Source: Plicaturopsis crispa FD-325 SS-3
Lineage: Eukaryota; Basidiomycota; Agaricomycetes; Amylocorticiales; Amylocorticiaceae
Direction of reading: 5' to 3'
Length of the DNA stretch: 64,000 nucleotides
NCBI GenBank assembly: GCA_000827205.1
Contig: KN832567.1
Coordinates: 661,660 to 725,659 of the forward strand
Below the pieces are notes generated by a model. It ran no database searches. It was not told where the DNA came from and saw only the letters and a program-made list of their open reading frames with translations. Position numbers and translations under genes: made by a program. This document shows positions 12,226-27,129 of the stretch, in pieces. Each line of letters opens with the position of its first letter. Position 1 is the first letter of the stretch.

Positions 12226-14077
12226 ATGGCGTGTATGCTTTCAGCACTACCCACTGAAGTCGTCTTGGAGGTTTTGGCCTACTTGGACATCCAGATCTTG
12301 TGCTCGTTACAGTCATTGTCGCGCAACTGGAATGACTTCATCAAAGCCAACGAGTCTTCCATCTACCGAAACGCCGCTATCCTTCATCGCCTGCTCGACT
12401 CACCCTATGGGACACTATCCGAGACGAAATCGTTATATTCAGACAGAGCTATGGACGGCGTAAACGACTGGAAGGACTTTTGTGAGTTGTAGCGATTTGC
12501 GTGCAGAGCGTATACACGCTGACAATCCGTCACGTAGGTCAGAAACGTTTATGCCTGGAGTCAGGCTGGACAGGAAAAGGCCCATCTTCTGCCCACTTTC
12601 ATGAGGCTGCAGGTAAACGAGTACACCGGCTGAAAGTTGACGAAAAGGTGGGCATAATCATCACCACGGCGATCGAAGGGGGTGTGGTCGTCGCCGACCT
12701 CTATACCGACGAAAGACTCTGGGGTTTATCCTCGGTATGCATTTCTCCTTTCTACAGCGTGTTAGTGCTTATGCGTTATGATTTCCCAGGCATACGTGCG
12801 CCCTTACGCGCACTGCGAATACTCGAACGGCTATCTGGTCTTTGACCGTGTTGGTGGCTTCAAAGAGGTATGGCGCCTTGCATCGGATGCAGCTGGTGCC
12901 GAGCGACCAACAGCGTCCTCCCCCGATTCCGAGCAATGGCTTGAGTCCGAGGCATCAGCTCGACGTTATGTGTCTTCTACGACTAGGAAGGGTCATTTCG
13001 AGCCATGGGCACTTCTCCGACTTCCTGAACACGGGCGGGCCTTCCGTCTAGTGTACCCAACGCTTCTAGTCGCCTCTGCAAACTCCGCGTTCATGTGGGA
13101 TGTGACCACTGGCGAGCAGCTTACAACTATACGCGACACACAGAGGTGTGGCGAGGGTTACATGGGAGGAATAAATTACGTCGAGGTCAGCGACCACTAC
13201 GCCATTGTATGTGGTTCCGAAAAGCTACGCATCTTTTCGCGGAGCGATGGTTCCCTTTTGCTCGACCTATCTCCCGATGATCTCCCCTGGTATACGCATT
13301 CTATATGTTTGAAAGAGGGAACCGGTCAGCCGCTCGAATCTTCTGCGGTCGTGGTACCTCAGATACTTGAGCAGGCCGGCGGAGCTCGGACCCCCGCTTT
13401 TGCTGAATTCTGTGCAGGTATATACCGATTACAGAACATCAGCGTCATGCTCACACATACTTTACAGCGCACATATCTCCGTGCGAACATTTCCTAGTTG
13501 CAGTCGTCGACTTTGGGCAGCTGGTCGTTGTCCATGATCTCGAGGCCTTGCTATCTCGGAAAGTGCAGGTAGCTGATTGCGCTGCCATCTTGGACCTCAA
13601 CCCCAGAGACATCGGAAGCTCCGTGTTGTATCTTGCGTTTGAGAATGGGAAGGTTGGCTTTGCCACAGTACGTCTATCAGTTGGCGGTCGTGCGTGTAGA
13701 AAATTCATCTATCGACATTTCACAGAGTCTAGGCATATATGTCGTTGTGATCGATCGAGAAGTCCATCGTCCTGATGCTCCGCCATTCTCCGCTAACGAC
13801 TTATCCACACTCTTGTCGAGGCTTTCTGTTTCTCGCGTCATGCACTTCAACAACGAAGAGCTGATCGATGATTTGAGCTGCCTTCAACTATCGGACACAC
13901 GGCTCTTTTTCGTCTGGAGCTCCTCCGACCGCACCTTGCCAACTGCGATTCAACCAGCAACTCCATCGCTATGTGAGTACTGTGGTTTATTGCCCTTCCC
14001 CGCTATAGACTGATTACGCACAACGCCCAGCCGAATCTCAGTTCTCTGTCTATAGCATTGACTTTTCACCACCATGA
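12226..14077 (+). CDS. F-box protein with probable beta-propeller
   Basis: The N-terminus MLSALPTEVVLEVLAYLDIQ is a clear F-box. The rest alternates beta-rich segments that resemble degenerate WD40/propeller blades, such as HRLKVDEKVGIIITTAIEGG and SAFMWDVTTGEQLTTIRD, followed by DHYAIVCGSEKLRIFSRSDG. It would act as a substrate receptor of an SCF ubiquitin ligase. At least five exons are seen, with introns near 12492-12537, 12735-12790, 13417-13468 and 13973-14031. The last exon encodes ESQFSVYSIDFSPP and stops at 14075. An in-frame ATG at 12151 would add 25 residues without the F-box pattern improving, so I prefer 12226. No substrate can be named. Confidence 0.8.
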
Positions 14078-14793
14078 ATGTGTACTCGTTCTTGTTACCG
14101 ATCGATTAAAGAGCACCTTTCATAACGAGCGAATATATGGGATGCATTAGGACATGGATAAAGAAGGGGTTGGCCATAGGAAAAAAGTACAAGTAATGCG
14201 ACTGGCTGTCCGAACGTGACCTTGTTGAGATGGGAAATATATAGTAAAGACTGTGCGGGGGGCGGTCGATCTTGGGGGAGGTGACGAAAATCTGTCTTGG
14301 TGAAGGGGAAGTGAGAATAATGAACAGCCTGGGGAACGATTTGTAATTGTGCAACGGACGAGCGAGGAGCGTGAACAGATTATGCAGCAAAACGAAGTTA
14401 ACGACAACACGACAGATGAGGGGATGGGGGTATGGCCTCGCAAAGGTGCGAGACGCGGAAATACAAGTGCGAGAATAGAAATATGGGATGGTGTTGGATA
14501 GTTTATCTTGCGGTAGTCCTTCCGCTCTCCGTCAGCGATCAAGATGTCTATGGGTGGACCAAGTGTCGATACGAAATCGTTCGGTCGCCGTAGGGTGAAG
14601 GGACTTGTTGAGGAACTGTTTCCCCGTGGATGGAGCTGCATGGTCACGACGATCAGGAATGTAGTACGATATTGTAGGGGTCATTGCATGCTTACATTCG
14701 CGCCTTTCACCTATCCCTCCATTCCCCTCAAAGCCAGTAGACGCAGCTACCATTGGTATGCATTTTCATGGTAGGACCGCCATCCCGGTCACA
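14078..14793. other. Convergent intergenic region, no supported gene
   Basis: These 716 bp separate the ends of the F-box gene (plus) and spg1 (minus). A 166-codon open frame on the minus strand (14147-14647) has Pro/Ser/Arg-rich composition and no domain, so I read the region as 3' UTRs. Confidence 0.5.
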
Positions 14794-15792
14794 TTATACA
14801 TCGACGTAGATCAGCACCGGCTCTCCCACCCCCTCGATCTCTGGTATGACACATTTAAGGTCGAAGGCTTTTGCGAGAACGATCTTGAAGATCTTTTGCA
14901 CGTTTATCGATGCGGACGTCGAGCAGAAGATTAAAGACGCGTGCATCGCTCGCGCGAAACGTTTGGCCTGAGCACGCGCCGTGTTAGCCATGATGCGTGA
15001 AACGAGGCATAGCAGATATGCGCACCTGTTTCGTGATTTCTTCTTGCTCGTCACGCGGGAAAGTGGCGAAAGTGTCGAACTTTGTCCCAATTAGAAATGG
15101 AATGGCAGTCTGGGACATAGTAGTACCCAGTCAGCACAAGGTCTCAGAAACGCGGATAGATGTCAAGGGAACGCCACAGTTGCAAAGGTACAGCACGCGC
15201 CCAAATGATGATACATCCCAAACCACAGCTCTTTATGCTGTGTTGAAACCGATATCGGACGTGCTTACTTTGTTGAATCCTCGTGCTTGTCGATACCACT
15301 CCTTCACCGAATTTAGCGTCGATTTCCGCGACAGGTCGAACATGAAGAGAATCGCGACAGCATCGTTACAAACCAACGGTAGCATGTTGACAAACTCCCG
15401 CTGTCCGCCTAGATCCCATATAGAAAAGGTGATGGTCGTCCGCCGCACGGATATGGTTTTCTCCATGAAATTGACGCCTACGCTGCTGTGAATACGGGAA
15501 AGCGATGCAAAAAGCAATAGAGCGCACCTAATGTTTGAATGTAGTCCTCGTCAAAACTTCCTTCTACGTACTTGACCATGAGGCTCGTCTTTCCTATCTG
15601 CGAGTCTCCAACCATGCCCACTTTGATCACCACGCTGAGGCGTCACATTTCGTCAGGACGCGATTGCGGCTAGTCGACCACGATTCGAACTGACCTATTC
15701 TTCTCATCGTTGTTTTCTAACAGAGGATGAGGATTTTGGCCGCTAGGACCTGCGTTCGAAGATGACGTTGATGAGGAAGCTGAAGCAGACAT
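14794..15792 (-). CDS. spg1: Spg1/Tem1-type septation GTPase
   Basis: This Ras-superfamily GTPase sits at the top of the septation initiation / mitotic exit network on the spindle pole body. A Ser-rich N-terminus is followed by the G1 loop GDSQIGKTS, the switch I strand around the ETIQTLGVNF-equivalent (here [13 protein letters not shown]), G3 as WDLGGQ and G4 as GTKFD. The DLGGQ and TKxD variants, in place of Ras DTAGQ and NKxD, are characteristic of Spg1/Tem1. The late strand [15 protein letters not shown] is the G5 region. It is split into at least five exons; the first ends NNDEKNR. The C-terminus ([10 protein letters not shown]) has no prenylation motif, consistent with the family. Confidence 0.93.
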
Positions 15793-18019
15793 GGCGATCG
15801 ACACAATCCACTATACAGACGAATGAACGTATGTGAGCAGTGCGATTGTTCCAGTGGATCGGAGGGAGGTGTTGTCGAGGCGAGGCAGAGGTGAAGGCGA
15901 AAGGCGGCTAAAAAATAAAGGAAACGAAGGAACGTGTTCTGTCGTGCGGGTTGTGATCAAGAATGTTGAATCGAGCAACTAGCCCTCGTCCAGTCAAATA
16001 CGCGATTCCGTAGAGCAATTGACTGGTGGTCTTGAACACAAACCACTGCAGCAGACAGAGCAAAGAAAATGAACAAGACAAGGTACGAAAGGGTCTCCTC
16101 GGCGCTCGCTGCCGCGCGACTTGCTATCGGAGTCGGATTCGGCAAGTGAACGTTCTTTCAACTTTGGTGGTAACGGTGGCGATTTTATTTCTCAGCGTCA
16201 GCTTTGCCCGTCAATCTCTGGTATGGCACAGGTGAATCTCATCAACGATTTATTTCCTACGAGGACAATGGGTGTTTGTGTTTTTTTTTTCATTCTCGAA
16301 TCTCGCCGGATGATTTCGAAGTGGCAAGCGCAGGCAGGCCATCTACTTGTGTGCTTCTCTCGTTACGCGTTACGAGATCACTTCTTGTAGACAATGTAAG
16401 TCGGGAACGGACAGGCCAAGAAGCAGGAGAACAAAAGGCATATTGCTCGTGCGCTGGTCATATATCACAATTGACACGGCGTTTGACAAGATCTACTGCA
16501 TTCGAAATCTTGGGGACTGTGCGCCGTTTGGCATAAAAGCGTTATGGTATGACAAACGCACGTACTATCTGTAGGGTCCACAGCTGCGACGCCGAGGTGC
16601 GTAGCGCTTGCATACATATCCACGGCGGCGGGTGAAGAGGGAGTCCAAGAGCTGGGATCCTACTCGGACTAGTGCTGGCATGACGGCCTCTTGAACTTAC
16701 CTATGCGAGGCATTTGCATTAACTTCAATCCATCCCCGAGTTCGAAGTATCAACATATCGAGGATCCGTGAATGCCGACGAGTCGATGGGGATCAGGCGG
16801 AGGTAGTACAAATCGACATGTAGGCGCCATCTAGGCATTGAAGCGACCCACTGCTGGTCATTGACTGGTATGATCGAAAATGCCGATGGGCTTGAAACTA
16901 GAGATAGGACACATTGTCTTGTTGTGGATGAAATGCCTGGTTCCAGGGCTCAGAGAGTCTCGGACACAGTCGAGCGGAAGTAAAAACCAAAGCGGACACC
17001 GGAGGCAAAAGCGTGTGTTTGGCTGTGGCGTGGCTTTCTAACTCGTAACTCGTCCTCTTGTACTGCCATCCCCGTCGCCGGGCTCCCTATTAGCGCTAAA
17101 ACGCCTTCAAACCTCAGTATGTATGGACCACTGTAGACGCAATCACAGACCTAGTGCTGTTTCCCTGCTATGTGACTCCTGCTCCCCGAAAGTCCTTCTC
17201 GTTGACACACGGATACGCGTCTCTGCTGATAATTTTCCGAAGTTTTTGGATGTCAACGAGTCATGATCAATGAACTGATCAGAATCTACTCTTCTGCGCA
17301 GAGCTTGTCACCAGAACCCACGGTTTAGAGCTAGTGGTCATGCATCATGTCTGACCAAGCTGGACCACCAAATTGCTATCCGTCTCATGTGGACGATTAT
17401 CAGAAGCCGGAGAAGTTCAGTCGTGCGCCCTCGACACGTCGACAAGCCCAAGAGAAGTCCAGGCCCTGTGGGGAGTGTTTTGAGCCAGCTAGCCACATGT
17501 TACGATTATGGATCGAATAGCGTTCGGTGTGTCTGCAGTCATGGTATGTCGTGACCATCTACTCAACTTGCTAAATAAGTCATGGATATAGGTCGGAACG
17601 TTATCGGGTCGGCGACTCTACGGAATCCATTGGCCGGGCGTATAAAGCGTTCTCTAAATCATGGAAAACGACGAATGCAAGGAAAGACGAAATATTCTCG
17701 GAGTTTCCGAATATCGTTGGTCTCCGTATCTACGACACGAGGGTCACGGGCATCACCACGGTCCCGAATTCTTTCCGCATTTAAGGCCATTGTCTATAAC
17801 GGATACGCTCTTCCCCTCTCATTCTCTCGATCGTTCCTTGTTCCTTGATATCAGAGTGCAACTCTACCCCCCAGTCTGCTCATGACACGGTACCGCATAT
17901 GCAAGGTACAGGATTGGCACGCCGTCTACCCCAGCTCCCGGAACCATTTCGCTGGGACCAATTTTATAGCACCGCATAAATAGCCCCGCTGAGATTAGCG
18001 TCTGACAGACTTCACGAAC
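15793..18019. other. 2.2-kb region without a supported gene
   Basis: Frames of up to 110 codons (for example 16204-16536 and 17582-17848, plus strand) lack domains, do not join across plausible introns and overlap one another. The left end should be the spg1 promoter and the right end the promoter of cellobiose dehydrogenase. No repeats or transposon ends stood out. Confidence 0.5.
17958..17983 (+). promoter_or_regulatory. CCAAT and TATA-like elements before cdh
   Basis: CCAAT at 17958-17962 and ATAAATAG at 17976-17983 lie 36-60 nt upstream of the cdh start codon. The very short implied leader is typical of strongly regulated secreted-enzyme genes. This is motif-based only. Confidence 0.4.
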
Positions 18020-21678
<3,659 letters not shown>

Positions 21679-21887
21679 GGGCTTGAATAACATCGCGGGT
21701 ATAGCTGTAGAATGTTGCATTGTTTATCGGGTTTTGCGGGGTCCAACTTGACGTTCGGTTCATATCATGATGGTCGCGACTTTGGAAGGAAGCAAAAATG
21801 TGGATATTAACGGGACAGACACAACTACGGATATCCTCAGTCCAAATGCATGCGGAGGAAGGCAGTTTGAGTGAGCAGGGAGTGGGC

Positions 21888-22841
21888 TCATGTGAAGAAT
21901 TTCCGGTTCTCGTTCGGTCCAAAGAGATCTTTCCGGATTTCGGGCAACATCTAAGGAGAACATTGAGAGCCGTCAAGTTGAACGAGAGCGCGCGACGAAC
22001 CCTGTCCTCCAGCAACCGCAATCGCTCGTCGAGAGTATTATCGATCGTTATGCGATTTGATCCGCTCACAAGTTTAATCCCACCAGCACTGAGGGGGGCA
22101 ATAAGTCAGACAATGCTTAGCTAAACTCGTATAGACTCACCCCTCGTCGCTGAGAGAGCCCTCAACCTCCACGGTGACTTCCCTCCCGCTGATTTCTTTA
22201 TATGTTTCAGCGGCCGAGGCAGAAGCTTGTTTCACTAGCTCCACGTCCTTTGGCCGGGAGTGGACGGTCACCGAGGGTTCCAGTAATTGGAGGAATCCTT
22301 GCACAATTATACCCTCCAGGAACTGAACGTACTGGCCCTCTTCCTGCGCAAGGGCGACTATGCGTTCACGGGATGTAGAGAAGAGGTCCTGTAGGTGCTC
22401 TTCGCGACGCTGGAGGAGTTTCAGGCGGGATTTGTTCGTCAGGGTAGATTGTGCACTGAGGGTATACAAGTTGAGTCGCGGTACGGTGATATATGAATCT
22501 GAGTACATACATCTTCTGAGCAACGTCTGCGCCTTTGCTCTTCTTCTCGTATAGCGCGTCAATGGCCTGTTGCTCTTGCTTCACTAGCCTAGCCTGTGTA
22601 CCTACCGCCTAAGAAAAGAGAGCGTGTGTATTACAGTCGAGACGAACCTTTTCGATGGCAAACTCCTCGTCGGCCTTGACCTTGATTTCGCGTGCTTTCT
22701 CAAGCGCCTCCTGCTTGATGAAAGCAACCTGGAATGACGAGGATTACTGAGCGTACTCCGGCGGTGCTAGTGCCCACCCTCCCATACCATTTTGTTCATC
22801 TCGCTGAGAACCTCATCGTCGTTCAAGGGTCGTGAAGCCAT
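21888..22841 (-). CDS. vma4: V-type ATPase subunit E
   Basis: This is a peripheral-stalk subunit of the vacuolar proton pump, linking the V1 head to the membrane sector. MASRPLNDDEVLSEMNKM is followed by the long charged N-terminal helix (FIKQEALEKAREIKVKADEE) typical of subunit E. The globular C-terminal domain includes GRITIDNTLDERL-like sequence (SNRITIDNTLDERLRLLED). A last short exon encodes MLPEIRKDLFGPNENRKFFT, matching the conserved C-terminal LFGxNxNRKF signature. The intron before this exon is near 21951-22000. An upstream in-frame ATG at 22973 is not needed by the family. The gene is convergent with cdh and divergent from the DUF2461 gene. Confidence 0.94.
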
Positions 22842-23056
22842 ATTGTCTGGAGTCTGAGGAGTGAAGCAGCTGCAGGTAAATGGTGTAGAGCACGGACGTC
22901 GGAGGCCAAGTCCAAAGTCGATCGAATCAAGGCCTGCTACCGCCGAAAAAGGAATACCCCTGGATCTCGCCACTCAACTTCGCGTCTTATTCAGATTCTA
23001 CCCTGCACTGTCTACGCGCACAAAACTCCATAGTACGTCCTTGAAACTATCTAGCA
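22842..23056. promoter_or_regulatory. Divergent promoter, vma4 / DUF2461 gene
   Basis: Only 215 bp separate the two divergent start codons, so the promoters must overlap or be shared. No clear TATA element is visible. Confidence 0.4.
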
Positions 23057-24720
23057 ATGCCACCAAAACGTGCAGCATCGACGCGAGCCTCTTCAAAAAA
23101 GTCCAGCCCTCGCAAGAAAGCGACAAGTCGAAAACCTGCGAAAGCATCCACTGACGAATCGGTATCCGAAGGGGACGCGTACTCAGAATCGGAGCCTGAG
23201 TCTCTCGATAGCGACGCGCTGGACGAGGATGATGACGAGAATGTAGGAGCGAAAAGAAAACGCGTCACTAAGAAGAAGACGCAGAAGAAACCGAGCCCGC
23301 GAAAGAGGCGCAAGAACTCAGACGAGGAGGAGGAGGAGGGAGAGGATATCGAACTGAAGGAAGGGCAGAAGATTGTTGGGTCTGTCGTGAAAGCGCCTAC
23401 GACTGGAAGAGGTACGTGGCCTAGCTCAAGAATCCCTGTCGGTAACTCATGGGCGTGGATCGACAGTACCCGCGGGTCAGATATCACAGAACACCTTGGA
23501 TTTCTTGAGAAATCTTAAGGACCCGGCATGTAATGACAGAGAATGGTAGGTGCAATATGCTACATTAAGAAGGTAGCCTAATCACGGCTATGCCAAAGGT
23601 TCAAATTGCATGGTGTGTTCGTCGATACTCCGATACTACACACAAGATATTTACTGGACGCGCAGAGCCCGTCTACCGCGTCGCGGAGCAGGAATGGAAG
23701 GATTTTGTCGAAGAGTTCACCAATAATTTGACAGAGGTCGACGAGCAGATACCACCGCTACCACCTAAGGACCTCATTCACCGCATTTACCGAGACGTAC
23801 GCAGTGCTTTGTTTTCTTCGACTTCGCATCCGCACCATCTCATCTAGACCTTGCTCTAGGTTCGCTTCAGCCCGGACAAAACGCCTTATAAGCGTGGCTT
23901 GTCTGCTAGTTTCTCGCGCAGCGGACGCAAGGGAATTTTTGCGGCATGTCAGTCTCAGCATTTGTCTTTGACCGCTCAGCTCTTCTGACAGACCGAGTGT
24001 ATAGATCATGTGTATGTATTTCTCTAGTTTGCCAGAGCTGGGTGCCCCATTCTAACAACGGCACCTACATTCGATAGTGCTAGTACGTTGAGCATACTGC
24101 AGCTGTCGGGAGCTAGAACACTGACTTGCCTGTTCCCCATTGTAGTCAAACCAGGCGGCGAAAGTCTGCTTGCTGCTGGTACCTGGTGCCCTGGAAAAAA
24201 TGAACTCGCTACTATGAGGTTCGTATTCTCTTTCTCGTCCCAATATACTGTATGGGTACCGATGTACGCGTCCTAGATCACACATACTGCGTTCTCCAGC
24301 ACGACTGCGCGCCATTATTGCCGACCCCGAATTCGTCGCCGAATTCGGTGAGGGAAGCATCTTCGGCCGCGAGGACGAGCTGAAAACTGCTCCAAAGGGC
24401 GTGGACAAGACACACCCGGATATTGATCTGTTGAAATGCCGCTCATTCAGCGTCGTCCACTAGTACGTCTTTGCCTTGGCTTCTTTACGGTACGCCTTTG
24501 CTCTGCTCTGATACTTTCCGTGTAGTTTCACAGACCAACAAGTTACTTCGCCTGAGTTTAGACAAGAACTTGCTCGGGTAGCACGCGTGGCGCGGCCTTT
24601 CGTGCATTGGTGCGTTTTCTCCCTGTGCATCGCGAAGTCGTGCTCATATCCATATACTTATGTAGCATTAACGACATGAAGACACTACCCCCAGGTGGCT
24701 CGTCCGACGATGACGAGTAG
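23057..24720 (+). CDS. DUF2461 family protein with basic/acidic N-terminus
   Basis: The first about 110 residues are Lys/Arg/Ser-rich then acidic (ending RKRRKNSDEEEEEGED), with several candidate nuclear localisation signals. The conserved domain begins at LDFLRNLKDPACNDREWF and continues through VRFSPDKTPYKRGLSASF, SRSGRKG, KPGGESLLAAGTWCP, RLRAIIADPEFVAEFG and LKCRSFSVVHYF. This order matches the DUF2461/TIGR02453 family found in bacteria and fungi; its biochemical role is not established. Seven or more exons are needed, including a 14-nt one at 23599-23612. It ends SSDDDE then TAG at 24718. The charged tail on a bacterial-type domain suggests a nuclear role in fungi, which is inference. 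Confidence 0.85.
23599..23612 (+). other. 14-nt micro-exon in the DUF2461 gene
   Basis: Splicing 23599-23612 between GAATG (ending 23544) and AGCCCG (starting near 23664) gives NDREWFKLHEPVYRV, restoring the family pattern. Both flanking introns have GT-AG ends. Without this exon the conserved domain is interrupted. Confidence 0.7.
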
Positions 24721-25512
24721 TCGTGTCCTATCAGAAGGCGATCCTTGAAGTGCTGGACCGTTTACCAAGTGCAGGTGTCTCCGTTCTACCATGGCTAGTC
24801 ATTTCCCTCTCACGGTGTTTCTGTCTTTTGGACTGTTTCTTTGCTATACACGCTTTCCTTTTTGTACGTACACGTCGTTGTGAATAGTATATGGTTTCCT
24901 GATAATACATTGCAGCTTCCTCGGTGTAATAATTCAAAGGCATGAGCAAAGAATGTCTTGCGCCTTGCTACAGCAGGCTAAAGCCGTGATTGAGATGGAT
25001 GATTGATATCCGGCATTGGAGGGACCAGCGAGCAGGCATAGTGATTCGTCAATGGTGAAGACCTTTGAACAGCTTAAAGCGACCTTCACGCAAGCGTATA
25101 GAGGGAATTCCCTTTTTGGGAGTACAAAGTTCTGTTATGTAACGTGCAGTATATCGCGCGTCTGTGTTAGCGTTCGCCATTGACCTACCTTGCACAACTC
25201 TCTCGATTTTGTGGGCATGAGCTGATCAGCAGACAACATCCACGGATGTAGCATACCTGATGTCCGCACCAGCTGCATTTATTAGCTCGACTTTGACCTA
25301 TGAATATACGAATAGTCGAGCTGTAATTTAAACGACTCGGAAAACTAAATCACCTCGAAGTGGGCCATTCATCCCGAAAATGATAGCATTATTGCAAGGG
25401 CATCATAAAGAAGAGATCGACTGTCATCTCGAAATTTTGTCTGACTACAGGAGACTACAAGGGTATGCGTGCAACAATATGAGCAGCATTCAAATAGTAA
25501 GTACCTTCGCAG
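24721..25512. other. Convergent intergenic region, no supported gene
   Basis: These 792 bp lie between the ends of the DUF2461 gene and kinase-like copy A. Only short, compositionally random frames are seen. It probably holds both 3' UTRs. Confidence 0.5.
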
Positions 25513-26610
25513 CTAGGAATCTGAGTCACCGTCTGTCCCAAAAATGATGTTCAAAGGCGGCATGCTCGCTTTATACTCCTCCCGGCTGAGGGTAGACTTG
25601 CGGTAATTTTCTAGCCAGGTCAATATGGTGCGCAGATTGATCAGAAGGTCGGACACGTTGTAGTCCTCTTTCGGAAAGAAGAAGTCGATATCCTCCTGCG
25701 ATGGATATCTCTTTGACGAGTATTTGGAGCCGGCGATCTTGACATCAGGGTAAATGTCTGCGCGAAAAAAAATTAAGCATGCATCTATAATCTTCTGTGA
25801 CTGGACTCGCCGATGGTCCAGATCGATAATTCTTTGCAGTTCATGTACAGGTCAATGCACCCCATGTCATCGACCTCTGGCTCACGTTCGCCCACGTACA
25901 GATTTCCTGGCCACTCGCACTTGTGCGGTTTCAGGCCATGGAAGTCAATCAAGCGATATTGTCCGTCTCGGCAGACGAGGTTCTGCTCCGCGAAGTCGTC
26001 TGGTATGCATCCAGCATGGTGCAATTTTGCCAAGAGGCGAGCTATCTCGGCCCTACACACGCACGTTAGGGAACCCGTCCGTCAGCGCGTCGATCAAACG
26101 AACGCACCTGTCGTCGAAAGAGAGCTCGTAAAAGAATTTCTCGACGCTTTCGCCGCAATCCTCCAACACAAGACAGCCAATTGGTTTCTCGCCTATGCGT
26201 CCGACAAGGCAAGTCCCGTGGAAGAACCCATGGAAGTTTGGTACGACGGTGCCGTGAAGCGTTTTGAGGCGCTTTTGATACGCATGCGCCTCGGCTTTCA
26301 GATCGTTGAAAGAAGTGTGGTCATGTATACGGAATGGACTGGGAACAGAGCATTTGATGATGACTGTGTCGTTGTCTAATGTGGCACGATAGACGATAGA
26401 GTGGTCGCTTCTGGACACGACCGATTGTGCGGTGGCGACGGACAGGAGATCCTGTGAGACACCCCGTTGGGCGGTCGCGGGCCTGCGGTGCTTGGACCGC
26501 GACTTCGTGGATAATTGACCTTTCTTCAGGAGAAGGGTTCTAGCCTCACGGATACCCCGCTCTTTGAAGGCAGGAATTTCGATACGAAGCTGGGGCGCCA
26601 GGGAGTCCAT
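25513..26610 (-). CDS. Protein-kinase-like protein, copy A
   Basis: This is one of three paralogues in the window. Three exons encode about 320 residues. A short conserved N-terminus (LRIEIPAF) leads to the basic STKSRSK motif. Kinase-like landmarks follow: SIVYRATL (degenerate glycine loop), VIIKCSV with the VAIK-type lysine at about residue 86, an alpha-C-like Glu in LKAEAHAY, and hinge GCLVLEDCG. A catalytic-loop-like PDDFAEQN (Asp-x4-Asn) and IDFHGL in the DFG position come next. The C-lobe is very short (PSQEDIDFFFP, ILTWLENY). It resembles atypical or aminoglycoside-phosphotransferase-like kinases of mushroom fungi; substrate unknown. All key residues are present, so activity is possible. 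It ends GTDGDSDS. Confidence 0.8.
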
Positions 26611-27129
26611 GCAGAAAAGGTGGTGGTGCGAGATGGCTAGTTGAAAGCGTAAGTACTTAGACCCAATTTAAGTGCCACCCATTGTGCACTCATCTAGTTC
26701 ACCATACTTAGTTGAAAGTCCGCGATTGAACGGTGTGACACTGTCCTTTAGCCGAGTGTCACCTCCTGGTACAAGACGTTTTGAAGTGTTGTACTGACCT
26801 AGTGCTATCGCGAGTGGGCCACGATAATCGAGCCACAAAACTACATTACCTGAAGAAAGAGTCCATGCGATCGAAAATAGTAGACACTGTACGACACAGA
26901 ATTCAGCGTTCAAACGTTCAAGATCATTCAGAGAAGCACTTCGGTCGTGCAAGGTCGAGCCACCCATTGGCTGAAGGGTTTGGGCCCAAAAGTTGAGGCT
27001 GGGGCGGTGACGGACCAGGTCAGCTTTGGCTGAGGAAAGTGAATACAGCACCAATGCGATTGCTCGTCCGATATATCTCACAAGCACACCTATATATCGT
27101 ACGCGAATCTCCTTCCCAAAAACCTGCAA
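26611..27129. other. Region between kinase-like copy A and eif3l
   Basis: These 519 bp lie upstream of copy A and downstream of eif3l, both on the minus strand. A 153-codon minus-strand frame (26668-27129) has no domain or homologue I recognise. I treat the region as the copy A promoter plus the eif3l 3' UTR. Confidence 0.45.

Noticed and set aside
14147-14647. 166-codon frame on the minus strand after spg1
   Set aside because: Composition is Ser/Pro/Arg-rich without domain, the frame overlaps others on both strands, and the position fits convergent 3' UTRs.
15675-15695. tRNA-like TTCGAATC box on the minus strand
   Set aside because: It lies in the first intron of spg1 and no acceptor stem or anticodon arm could be folded around it.
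26668-27129. 153-codon minus-strand frame between kinase-like copy A and eif3l
   Set aside because: No domain, no signal peptide, no splice partner, and it lies where a promoter is needed.
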